This document shows positions 33,926 through 46,251 of a DNA stretch of 64,000 nt, in pieces. Each line of letters starts with the position of its first letter. Within the stretch, counting starts at the first letter, position 1. The notes under the pieces were generated by a model. The model was not told where the DNA came from. It made no database searches and saw only the letters and a program-made list of their open reading frames with translations. Position numbers and translations under genes: made by a program. The stretch covers positions 2,294,001 to 2,358,000 of the forward strand of contig NC_065922.1 in assembly GCF_024586455.1 (NCBI RefSeq). The letters are read 5' to 3'. Source of the DNA: Bactrocera neohumeralis. Taxonomy: Eukaryota; Arthropoda; Insecta; Diptera; Tephritidae.

Positions 33926-36900
33926 CGTTCATTCGACATAATAACTACAATGCTGTAATTTGGCATAATTCTTTTCATTTTGACACTTCATATGTCAGCA
34001 GCTGTCAACTGGAAACAATTGTATTGCGTGTCATATGCTTATGGAAACACAGTAACACCAACCCAGACACACGCATGAATTCACAGCCAAAAGCTTGTCT
34101 GAGATTACTTGAGTATTCAATTCTGATTTTCGTAAAAAACAGACTTTGTCGGTGATTGTGCATTATACAAGAAGCATTCTCATATTCGTTATAATATTAG
34201 ACATACATACACATATGTGTGCAGATGTATATTTTGACCACATAGGAAAGAAAATACATATTTCATTCTGCTTTTATCTATTGTTTGCTGATAATAAAAA
34301 AATATGTTTGTAAATTTCTGTGAGAATGTCTTGCCTGCCAACGCTTGTGTCGTTTCCGTTTTCTTGAGTTTTGTTTAAGGATTCTTAATTATTTTGCGCG
34401 AGTTTTAAATACTTCAATAGCAAATTTTCAGTTACGTGCGCACAATAGGCCGAAAAGATATGTTTCATCAAACAACAACAAGGAAATTGTAGTTTAAAAC
34501 GAGTTGAAAATTTATCCGTTATTAATTATCTAAATTTGCTACTTCAACTCACTGAAAAAATTCATATTTAACGTATTCAGTATGCACTTACATTGCCCTT
34601 GAAAGTTACGTATACGCCCCGTTGGACTAAACATCAGTGCTTTTAGCGAGATTATTTGATTTGTTGTTGCTGATGGTGGCGATGCGAAAGTTAACGCAAT
34701 AATTATATCCTGGCTGGGCGACGCTGGATGCCATACTTGCAGATAGTTTTGCAAAATAAAAATCTCACTGGAGTTGTGGTGGCTGTAACGCGGAATCTCT
34801 TTCTTTTCCTCATCTTCTTTACCAGCTGATTTAATTGGCGTATGCCGAATTGTTTCACGTAACGATTGAAAAGAGCAAAGGGACGTCACCGTCCAACGGA
34901 AAAGTGTTCAAAAACTTTTCATAACATTTTCTCAAAGTGTCATGCCATAAAAACAACAACGGAAGTTTCTGGGAAAGCTGAGAACAAAGAACCATTCGAC
35001 GGTTTAAGAAAGTTGAGACTTTGTTGCGCAAAATAAAGGTAAATGTAAAGCAAGTCCAATAAAAATATTTACGACTAATGACTATTTGACAATTTTTTGA
35101 AAAAAAAAACACAAGGAAATAAGAAAAACAATGAAGTAACTCGAAATCAGCTTCCGAAGGGTATTCAATGCCTATTGCAAATTTTTTTGCCCCAAGAAAC
35201 TTTTCGGCTTTAAAGCTTTAAGGAAGCAGATTTTTAACAAAATTAAGCACAAAATCAAAACCAAACAAACCAAAGCTCTTTTTATAGCTTACACAGGACT
35301 TATTTTACTTGTTTATTTCTTCAACGCAGTTTTTCATTTCATTTCACAGCTTGCCCTCAGCACAAAATTTGGCAAATTGAATTGCAAATGCGACAAATAT
35401 TCGTCAGTGCGTCGAGGCAGCTCAAGTATTTTGTGCAAGGCAATTTTAACTTTTACAAAACGAATTCTCTGCAGGCTTGAGTCCTCTTCTCACCGTGCCA
35501 TCTCTCCATTGTTGACATATTTGCAATTCAATTTTCGCATGGACTGGGATATCATCTTGTTCATCAAGTCAACAAGCACTCTGCCGTTGCATATTTTCGG
35601 AGGCATATGTATGTACATATATCTATGAGTTTTGAAGACTCAAACAAGTAAACATATAAACCCTGCATGTAAATTGTGAATTGTGGACATATTCTTCTGC
35701 ATCGCTCTTATGACATTAATTGCAGAGACTACTTGGACAACCCTTTGTTTTCTCAGTTATTTAGCTATTTCATAGCGTGAGAGTAACAGCAGCAACATTT
35801 TACAGACTTCTAAAAATGTTTCACGTAGGTCCAGAGGGCTCTTGTACCAAATATTTTTCAGATAACTATGATGAAACAAATACTATCCTCTCAATAGAAG
35901 TAAATTTTTCATACTCTTGAAGTTCGTTTACGAGTATATCGGTAGTTTTCCACAAAACTCTTATTATCATGGGTATTATACCTTCTTGGGCTTAATCTAT
36001 AAATTGTCTTATATAGTTTAATTTTTACTTGACTGCTTTGATTTTGCCCTTTGTGCTTTTAAAAGGAATTAAATTTCCTTTCAGCTCTCAATATATTTTC
36101 AAGTTTTTTAAAATAACTTGGAAATTTAGTTTTGCTAAATATCTTAAGTTGCAACTGTAACTTGGTCAAAAAGCAAGCAAACACTTTCGATACCAAATTT
36201 GATGGTTGTTTCAAAAAAAATTTGTGACAAAAGAGAGTTAAAGTTTTCGAGAATTTTCCACATTGCATCAATAATACCATTGATGGACGGTGTGCTGCAG
36301 TGTCCCTCACATACTTGTGTATATCTGTGAAATGCCTAGTATCTTTCCTAATTATATTTAATTCAGCTGGAATGAAATGAGCCTACCTTTACACAGGTGT
36401 TCTCAATTAACTGAGTAATTACGAAACTATTTTGCGGTCAGGCTGGTTTAAGCATTTTGTACTGTTTAGAAAGTCATATATTTTCTCTGTTAATTTGTAA
36501 TACATACGTTTTCGACATAAAGATGTCAAATGGAAAATCGCTCGTCAAACCGTTGCAACAATTATTTGCAATTGCACTTCTGCCACTTTGACTGTAACAT
36601 TTTTTCTTATTTTTGATTTGCCTTATATTTTTTATTAAACGCCAGCAAATTTAATTTTTTTTTTCAAATAAATATCAACAATACAAAAACAACACACACA
36701 AGTTTGTATTAGAAAAAAATTAAAGTCAATTAAATCTGAGTGAAAATGTGAGCAATTCTCTAGCAAAAAGCCAATTTAAATGTTGCATGAGTTTTGTGAT
36801 CCTCAATTTGATTTAATTAAATTGTGGTGAAACTATTAAATGAACGAAGCTATCGAATAATAATGTTTGATTGTGCGCGTTTAGTGGATAAAAGTGCACT

Positions 36901-39900
36901 TTTTATGATAAGTTTTGCTCATTTAGTCGCTAGTAAATACCACTGGATTACAGCACATTCATTAATTCAATAACTTGTCGAATTTTCCATTTATAAGTGA
37001 ACTCTGCTAGTCGGCAATGACGGTAATTCTTCAGGTAAAATATATAAACTGCCTCAGGGGTCTTGGCTGAAAAAGAAGGAGCTCAAGTTTAAGGTTTACT
37101 TTCATCTTTGCCGTATTAGTTATCTTATTCCTGCTATCTTAATTTTATAACTATCAGCAATATTAAATCAAACAATTTTTTTAATAAAAACTAGATATTT
37201 GCTAGCTATTTTGCCCTAACTAATGCTATTGATAAATCAGGATGAGGAAAATAGAAATAACTTTAGAGAACTTAGAAAACGGTAACTGCAAAAACTGGGT
37301 CATGCGAGTTGTAAACTTTGGCTACGAAATCGCGAGTGTTTTTGAAATGTTAGGAAGCACTATTTTCAAATTTTCGTAACTTAATTCGCAGAAAATCACA
37401 GAGTTTCATAACTCACTTCGCAACAATTAATTTATTACATTAAGCGCTTTTATTTATCTTAATCGCCTGCTCATATTATTTTACTATGAGCAGAGGTGGA
37501 CGGCTCAATGTGTACCGTTATATAACTATATTATATTTATATTAATTCACACCACGCGGCAGCACCTGAACAACTCATCACCATAAGAGCGTCAATAAAG
37601 TGGAGGATTGCCATAAATGGTTTTATCGGATTACGAATGCGCACTTAGTATAATTGATCTGATTATGGTTGGCAGATATGGTCATATATATGTTTGTCTA
37701 TGTGTAAATGTATATATGTGCATCGGAGTGTAGGAAGCTTCGCCTACGAACTACGCTTAAGTGTGCTATACTCTGTCCTCGAATTCGAACTCGCTCGTTA
37801 AAATAAATTTGTATTTAGCTCGTGGGAATATTTGATTTATGTATGTCTTTGTGGTACAGATATTCTGAAGAGAGCAAAATGTGAAATTTTTAATACGAGT
37901 ATAATAATATGAAGGTGTACTACTTATTTTTTGGAAAAAAAATCCTATGCTTATCCTAATCGCCTGAAATAATTCCGCTTTTTGGATTACATATACTTGC
38001 TTTTATCTGAAACCAACACCGAATAGGATGTAACTCATGAATTAATTGCTAAAAAACAAACTTTCCCTGTAGATAGCTTAATATTTTCGCTTTCACTTTA
38101 CATACAAATAAGTTGTTTTCTGACCAACAATAATTCTGTAAAATTATTTAGAAAAATGGTAGCGCTACATTATAGATATTTTTTCACGATCCATATGTTT
38201 AAATAATAGTGTTTTACACAATTTTTTGTTAAACAATTTAAATCCTTAATGTGTTCTTCACGCTAAAAAAAATTAAAAAGTATGTGACACAACCCAGAAA
38301 ATATTCACCTTTAACAATCTGTTAAAAAATTTTGTGTTCATTCATGTCATTCCAAAGATTTTATTATGGATTAAAAATGCTATAATTTAATATTTCACAC
38401 CAATGCCGAACCTTAACCCTTGAGTATATTTATGACAAGAAAAAATTTTACATTGCAGTCTTTTAATGATGGTGACCGAGAAAACGGACAGATTTTCGAG
38501 GAAAACCTCTAAATTCGTTGTAATCTTAAATTTTTGTACAATTCCATATTTGTTTGAAAATAATACTGAAAAAATTTACTCCCGTTTCATCATAAAATTA
38601 TCATTGCAATGTCTACGAGTACTAGATAAGAAAGAAACAAAATTTTTTTTTGAAAAAAAATAAACAAATTAGAAAAGTTTTAAAACATGAACCAAAGGAA
38701 CGACGTACGCACACAAACAAAGTTATAAAGAGCAGAATAGAAAGACAATGAAAAAATGTTCTCTTTTCTTCTGTTGCTACCTCAAACTACAACAAATGTT
38801 ACATGAAAAGTTTTCTACGAAAATTTATATTGGCACTCAGGCTCACGCAGCCAAAGACTTCACGCAGCAGCAGGTGTCAAGTACACAAGTATTACCATGA
38901 CTATACGTTGCACGTGTGGCAGCGTGACTTCGCTTAGATACTTCGCACCTTTTCAAAGAAGGTTAAAATTATTCTCTAGTATGTGGTACACCATTTTCAG
39001 CCAACTCGCGCTTACGTTTGACCAATTTTGAGTTAAATGACGAACATTTTAAAGAAAAACATTCTTCCGAAAATAGTATTCGGTGTAGTTGGTCCGAAAT
39101 TTAGGAGGAAAAGCGAATATTTTTAATGGGAAAAATTTAGAGAACAATTTTATAAAGTTTTATTGAAAAAATATTGCAAATATGGAGTTGTAATAAAACA
39201 AAATAATAGAACTAAAAAAACGTTCCAGGGCTTTAGCCAAGAAATTCACGTTTCTGAAATACCTTTTAGCTTCCATGTGCTGAAGTGAAGCCGCAGGAAG
39301 AAATTATATAAATCGCAAGGCGTTACTGTGAGAAGATGAGTGTGTTTCTTTTCTGCCAGATTGCATGTTGATGTATAGGAGAAAGCTCGAGTTCAGCTGT
39401 ACCTCGACTCATAAAATCAGAGCGAACGTTAAGATATGTGGATATATGAAGTTGGCTGGTTGAGCAGGACATAGTCCTGTAATGAAAAATTTCATTTTCT
39501 AAAAGAATACATGCATATGTATGTTTGTGTGTCTAAATGCAATAATAAATAACTGTATAGAAACTGCTTAGCTAAAAGTTTGCCTATAAATTGCAGTGCC
39601 TATGCAAAAGAAAAGAAAAATAAAAGTTATAAAACAATATTGTACATTACGTTGCCGTTCCTCAACCAAGTCATTTTCCATATAGTTTCTAACTAAGCTT
39701 TAGACGCACAATGCAAAGCGACAATAAAATGCAACAATGTGACAAACTTAACAAAGTAAAAAACTCACGCGACGTTTTTGAACGTCTAAAAATTATGATA
39801 AATCGGAAGCTCTACAGCAAGCAATCATTTATGCAAAAAATTTGTTATGCGTACTCAGACTGGATTATGAATGACTGAATGATTGACTGACTGACGGCGT

Positions 39901-41189
39901 AAAAGAATAAAATCCACTTAGATTTTGGTACAATGAACACTCAGAGCAGAAGAGGAAATAGTTGGAGTATAAAAATGAATAACTGTCAAAGAGAAAACGA
40001 GGAAAATAATGTTTTCTAAGAGCTCCCACTAAAGTCAATTGAAAACCCAATGTTGAATGTGAATGAATGGAATTGTTATTTTCAACACTAGGGTAAATAT
40101 TAAATGGTTTTTACCTGTCTATAAGATTGAATGGAGAATTTCCACATAAAATCTTTTATGCTTCACTTGGCACGTTTATGAAAAAGATATGGATTGCTTT
40201 GAGACAAAAATATATTTCCATGACATTAATTTATATTAGAAAGTTTAGTTAGAAGGTAAAGCGAATGGTCATATGAGATAATGTAACATAATAAATTCTG
40301 TATCTGTCGATTATACCGATATCTCTTGAAACAGAACGATTGCCTTTCCTTTAGTGATATTTGGTAATTGTTTTTTTTTTTTTAATTTTAATTTAATATG
40401 ATATCTTTGAGATATGGAATACAGCCAGCTCTGCGCTTGCCTTTTGTAGACTTCTTAAAGTGTTTTGTGTCGCTGTTAATCATGGAAGTTATACATGGCA
40501 CGGTCCGCAGAGTAGGCGCTGTTATTAGCCGACGACTGATTAATGATAGTTCACACACAATTCATGTTTTTCATTGAAAAATCTTTTAAAATTCTTATGA
40601 AGCTTAATCAAGCCAGATGCGATTTTGAGGGAGTAAAATTAAAGAAAACTTTTGTTGGGAATAATTAATATGATATTTTAGGATTTTATTGATTTAAGGA
40701 GTTATAAGGTAGTAAGTGTACTATTTTATGTAAAGATAGCTGTTTAAAATATGTCTGCCAGAATTTTTCTGATCGTGAAACAGATTCCAATTAAGCTTTC
40801 TGTCGAAACTACATTCTACGGCATATGCTTAAATGCAATTTATAATTTAGAGTTTATAAAACAATGCTTTTTTCAGGAATTTTATTTCTTTCTTTCTTTT
40901 TTCTTTTTTTTGGGACCCCGAAACTAGAGACTAAAATTAAATGTCCTACTTTTAATGAAATAAATACATAGGATTAATCGTTTTTTCGAGAAAATTGCGA
41001 AGACTTATTAGGGAAGTGCTTTAACGATGAAATGTGCAACTAAGTTTGTGTCCACTCTTTTGTTTCTCTCCTGTCGTAACTCAACAATTTATTCCGTTTC
41101 CAATCCACTATGTTTATTATATTTACGGAATATCCGCTTACAAATTAGTGGACTTGACTTTGAAAGCCTCCTGCCGCTGATTACCTTTT
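33926..41189. other. gene-free AT-rich sequence
   Basis: No recognised gene. The open stretch on the complement of 34539-34910 ends next to a strong donor-like sequence and is treated as a weak exon candidate. The rest is AT-rich with poly-T tracts (for example 40370-40383). Confidence 0.45.
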
Positions 41190-41696
41190 TATACCCTGAA
41201 CGGAATATATTAAGTTTGTCACGAAGTTTCTAACATCCAGAAGGAAGGGTCAGAGACCCTATAAAGTATATATATAAATGATCAGTATGTCGAGCTGAGT
41301 CCATTTAGCCATGTCCGTCTGTCTGTATATATACGAACTAGTCCCTCAGTTTTTAAGATATCGTTTTGAAATATTGCAAACGTTATTTTCTCTTCAAGAA
41401 GCTGCTCATTTGTCGGAACTGCCGATATCGGACCACTCTAACATATAGCTGCCATATAAACTGAACGATCGGAATCAAGGGCTTGTATGGAAAACTTTCA
41501 CATTTGACGTGGTATCTTCATGAAATTTGGCATAGATTACTGCTTAAGGTAACAATATAATCTCCAAAAAAATTGTTCAGAACGAATTACTATAGCATAT
41601 AGCTTCCATACAAACTGAACACATAGTTACTAAGAGAAATGCACCTGTGAAGAGTATTTAGCTTTGGTGCAACCGAAGCTAACGATTTTTCTTGTT
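41190..41696 (+). repeat. tephritid-type interspersed repeat
   Basis: It begins ATACCCTGAACGGAATATAT and ends CAACCGAAGCTAACGATTTT followed by CTTGTT. Inside are CATGTCCGTCTGTCTGTATA, a TATAGCTGCCATATAAACTG block and AATTTGGCATAGATTA-like text. I recall this family as very abundant in tephritid genomes. No coding region is seen. Class assignment (rolling-circle or other) is not possible from this copy. Confidence 0.7.
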
Positions 41697-42029
41697 AAAC
41701 ACTGATTTGGATCATTGTATGTTGCAAGTTGATAGCTTGTTCAAAATTGAACATGTTCGTTGATACCAAAGGGCGGATAGAACAATATATTTAGAACTTT
41801 TATATATTCTTTACAAATGTTAAATAAAATAAGAAATATATAATTCTAACTATTGTAATAAATTATGCAGTCAACACATAATTAGATAAGGCAGAGACAA
41901 TCCAAAACGTATGGCTAAGTGAGATAAGAACAATCAACACAAATAGTTAAAAACAACCCCATGTGGTGTGCAGTACATACCAGCATACACATATATTTAA
42001 TTAGATACGTAAGATTTCAAAAATAGTTA
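41697..42029. other. unannotated AT-rich spacer
   Basis: Nothing recognisable lies between the two repeats. Confidence 0.5.
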
Positions 42030-42200
42030 TGGTTTTCACAAGTCTCATAAAGTTATAAGTTATAAGGATTCGAAAACATAGCATTGAGAATTGTAAATGT
42101 GTAAACTCATTTTTGTATGAAATCCAACAACAAGTTTTTTTAAACAAGTGTAAAAATATATAATTTTACAATTTTAAGTTGCTTTACGACGGGTTGTGAA
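42030..42200 (+). repeat. dispersed ~160-bp repeat, copy B
   Basis: Matches 13161-13325. After the shared part it reads TTTACGACGGGTTGTGAA. A near-identical TTTACGACAGGTTGTGAA recurs at about 44518-44535, on the far side of the broken gene at 42949-44322. The repeat may therefore border or belong to the same larger element. Confidence 0.6.
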
Positions 42201-42948
42201 TACCCCAAACCAAGTTATCAAACCCTTAAATAGTCAAACGCTTAAAATAATTGGAAACAGAACAGGCTTCCAGATGTATTATTCATGACAATGCTACGAA
42301 ATCCTTGCGAAATTTTCTTCCTTCATATTCAAATGAAATAATTAAAATTTTCCCTTAGCAAATTCGAATTTATTATTAAAGTGTCTTAATAAAATTCCTT
42401 GTTTCCATCAAATAAGTTTTTGCGTTGCATGCTATAAACTCTTGCACACGTATTGTTGAGCTCAACACCCAAATACAAGCTTAGTTAAACTATAGCATTG
42501 GTCTCATCCCACAATGTATTAATTGCACAGACTAACCGATTATAAATGAACATTCGCCACGCCATAAATATACGATTGACTTATGTAGTGGTATCATATG
42601 TAAGATTATACATATGTATTGAAATGCCTGTATTGAGTAGATATAAACTTATTCACGATAAATCTTGGGGCGGACTTTGCGTCTGAACAACATTGTCATG
42701 TGATTAATAACACTGGTAAACACTGTTTTTGTCACATGAACTTTGTTGTGATTTTTATTTATGTTGGTGTACCCTCATTAAAAATATATAACAGTTTTGT
42801 TTCTATCACATCCAGTTTTTTTGTGACAGCTACATATTCATTTCTGACCTCATATACGTTTCTTTGTTTACATAACGGCATTTAGTCGACTGTGTAACTA
42901 TTGGGTTTGCTAAATTACATGTTATTTACATTAGTTATATTGTAAATA
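42201..42948. other. unannotated spacer upstream of the broken gene
   Basis: AT-rich, with no supported gene. It could hold the leader of the downstream relic, but no terminal repeat was identified. Confidence 0.4.
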
Positions 42949-44322
42949 TGCCACGAAAGTGTTTGAACAACCCGGACAATTTTTGTTAAGTGTGTGGAGA
43001 ATTAACTTTTACATCTCAGCGTCGAAATTTCGCATCACTTATTGAACAGTGCTATTTAGACTATTTTGGTTTTCCTGTGAGGAATCAAATCCCGGGTTCC
43101 ACATAAATGTTGTGTAACGTGTGTGAGTCTCCTTTTAGGTTGGGCTAAACAAGAACCTAGACATTTGTCATTTGCTATACCAATGATTTGGACATAACCA
43201 AAGGACCATGTAAGTGATTGTTATTTTTGTTTGACGCAAACAAAAGGTATTACTACGAAATCCAAAAGCACTATCCAGTATTCAAACTTGTCTTCGGCCA
43301 AGAGACCCATCCTACATAGTGTCGAACTGCCTGTGCCGATGCCTCCAAATCGATCAAAAAGTGAGAATTCTAGTCCGCAATTTGTTCTCAGTCAGCATTA
43401 TAAGGTATCTGAAGATAGTGACTCAAGTTATGAACCGTTAACTTCAAAAGAACCGCACTTATTGACACAACGTGATTTAAATGATTTATTACGTGATTTA
43501 AATCTGTCCAAAAAACAGGCTGAACTTTTAAGAGCTAGATTAAACGACTGGAACAAAGATTTCTTATTTTCGACGTCATGACGATGAAATAAAACCTTAC
43601 TTTTCTGAAGGAGGTGATTTAGTCTATTGTAATAACGTTCCTGTTGTGATGAATTTATTAAATTTCGAATATGATCCAAGTCACTGGCGACTGTTTATTG
43701 ACTCTTCAAAAACTAGTTTGAAAGCAGTGTTACTGCATACGGAAACAAACTTCCTTCAGTGCCGATTGCTCATGGTTCTAATATGAAAGAGACTTACGAA
43801 AATATGAGATTTATACTTGAAAAAATTGAATACAGTAAACATGCTTGGAAAATTTGTGGTGATTTTATAGTCATTGCACTTTTACTTGGACTACAGCTTG
43901 GTTATACGAAATTTTGCTGTTTTATTTGTGAATGGGAAAGTAGAGACAGAAAAAGTCACTATACAAAGAAAGTGTGGCCCAAGCGTGAATCACTAACTCC
44001 AGGCCATATAAATGTTAAAAATGATCCTCTAGTGAACCCTGATGACATACTTTTACCACCGTTGCACATAAAGCTTGGCCTGATAAAAAATTTTGTAAAA
44101 GCTATGCCTAAAGATGGAGATGGATTTTTATATCTAAAAGAAAAATTCCCTAAACTCAGTGAGGCGAAAATCAAACAGGGAATATTTGTAGGCCCACAAA
44201 TATGGCAATTGATGAAGGATAAGAGCTTTGAAGGAAAACTGAATGATCAGGAAAAACTCGCCTGGAAATGTTTTGTGAATGTTGTTCAAAATTTTCTAGT
44301 AGTCCAGTGTAATTATACGTAA
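42949..44322 (+). pseudogene. broken copy of an uncharacterised multi-copy protein family
   Basis: Starts at ATG 42949 with MPRKCLNNPDNFC, then a stop where the family normally has tyrosine, then VCGELTF. After a one-base slip, HKCCVTCVSLLLGWAKQEP, IPMIWT, stop, and DCYFC follow, giving three C-x2-C pairs in the first ~95 residues, which suggests zinc binding. The middle (43231-43580) has SKSTIQYSNLSSAKRPILHS and LTQRDLNDLLRDLNLSKKQA. Two further slips (about 43560 and 43740) lead to DPSHWRLFIDSSKTSLKAVL and then YTKFCCFICEWESRDRKSHY, LLPPLHIKLGLIKNFVKAMP and IFVGPQIWQLMKD. It ends at 44322 in NFL, where relatives as I recall continue for 100 residues or more. Many similar predicted proteins exist in insects and cnidarians. 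None to my knowledge has an assigned function. The copy number and decay suggest it travels with a mobile element. Confidence 0.75.
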
Positions 44323-45598
44323 TAGAAATAATGTTAGTCACAAATACAATAATGAATAATTTTGGTATGCAAAGAGGCGATAAATAATTATCTATTGTTC
44401 AATTCAGTGTGGCAATTTTGTCGAAAATATAGCAAGAAAAATCGTAAAATTATATTATTATTTTTTACACTTGTTTTTTTATACAAATTTTTTACGATTT
44501 TACGTAATAGAAATAATTTACGACAGGTTGTGAACTATATTATGTTATTTTGTCGAGCAATTATTATACATTTCATTAAAATAAATTTCTAAACTTTTGT
44601 TAAAATTTTTTCTTTCGGAATTACTTTGACATACTGGAATATAAAATAAATAGGAATTAAACAAATATTAGCTTAACGAAAAACGAATTTTTGAGCGAGA
44701 GGGATTATGTATCTACGCAAGCGAACTAAATGCGAAATAGCTTATTTAATTACGATATAATTTGCTTAATTCATATCAGTAATTATAATCATGTGGACAT
44801 TTATGTTGAATAGTTACACACAACGGCTGCCAAAATGCACAAACGTCAGTTTCATTCCTCTCCAATCAAACGTAATCGAAGCTATGAAATGGGCTTAAGA
44901 AGCTTAACATGTGTCGCAGCTTAAAACATTAATAACTAATCTGATTTATTGTCATTACAGTGGCTAACTCTGCAAACAATCCAGTTAACACGAAGTACCA
45001 CACAACATATGCTAATTACACAAGCATACCGGCAATTGTAGAACGGTTTTGTTTCGAATAAGGCGTATGGTAATAACTAGCCTAACGATGCATCATTCCA
45101 ATTTATGACGTACGTAACAAATTTACTCACCTTACACACTGAGATATTTAAAACTCCTAATGTCGTTGATAGAAGTGTCAATATGAGAACTGTATTACCT
45201 CTTGTACCATCAAAGCGTTATTTGACATTCATATTTTAATTAATAACGATAAGTATCCAAGTGTATTGCAATTACTTTAACATATAGTACTCTTATGATT
45301 GTATTGCCATTCATTGCCAACGTTTCATAAAAAATCTGCACGGAAAAATTGCTTCTGAGCCAAGTTGCAGCAGCTATTCTTCACTTATATTTGTGCATGA
45401 GAATAATTAGGTTAAAATGTAAAAATTCATATAAATTGAATCTCTTAATATTTGGCCACATATGGACACAGGAACGAATATAACTGTGATTTTTTTAATA
45501 TCGGCTGCACTTAAACCTAAATTTTTGGAACTGAAATTGATAACTCAAATAATATTATGAAGATTGGAAAGCACATAACTCGCGGCTGTATATGTGTT
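44323..45598. other. unannotated spacer downstream of the broken gene
   Basis: AT-rich. The 16-base word ACGTAATAGAAATAAT occurs at about 44318 and again at about 44502. No gene is supported. Confidence 0.45.
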
Positions 45599-45602
45599 TT
45601 AA

Positions 45603-46247
45603 GGTAGTAGTCTGGTAACTTATGCCTATTTTCATTACTTCTTTGGAGGGTGGTTTTTTATAAGAAAATAAAAATAAATTATCTTGAGTATTTAGAGTGT
45701 TTTTATTTACATATTGGAAATATAAAAAAACATTATTTGAAGAAATTTAATACTTTGATACTATTATTATTGTCACTCGAAGTTGGAACCTTAAAAAAAA
45801 TGCACGTTATAGACATGTCATTCTAATCGGAACTACTGAAGTTAAATTTCAAAGGTAAATAACAAAATGGCGGACTTTGAAAAAAAAGTCCTTTTATTTT
45901 AGCAAAGAAAGGGTTGTAAAATGAAAAGTTAGGGGTGAAAAAAATTTTCGTTAGTACCGACGAGTACACTAAAAGTGTGTAGAACAGCCTGCTAAAATTC
46001 GAAAGCAGTCGGTTAAGTAGAAAAAAAGTTAGGACACGGGCCGGCCAGAAAAACAATGTTTTGAGAAAAACGCGTTTAAAGTTCAACAACTCCGAGAGAG
46101 AGGACTCCGAGACGCTCTAGAAAACTCGTTATAGCTCCCGAAATATTTCGAATTTCTGTCTGAAATTTTCGCAGTATATTCTCAGGTCATTGTACTTTCA
46201 AATTAAGCAAAAAGAATTTTTTGAACCCAAGTTACCACACTACTACC
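45603..46247. mobile_element. TTAA-flanked TIR element (MITE-like), copy B
   Basis: The left end GGTAGTAGTCTGGTAAC (45603-45619) and right end GTTACCACACTACTACC (46231-46247) are inverted repeats with one mismatch. Perfect TTAA lies on both sides (45599-45602 and 46248-46251). It aligns with 14574-15286 along its length but lacks the ~63 bases after AATGCACGT. A conserved interior block, GAAAAACGCGTTTAAAGTTC, is present in both copies. No coding region is credible; the 88-codon frame on the complement lies inside repeat sequence. Confidence 0.8.
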
Positions 46248-46251
46248 TTAA

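Noticed and set aside
45823..46089. 88-codon frame on the complement inside the TTAA-flanked element
   Set aside because: The matching part of copy A (about 14880-15110) does not keep the frame, so it is not a conserved gene.
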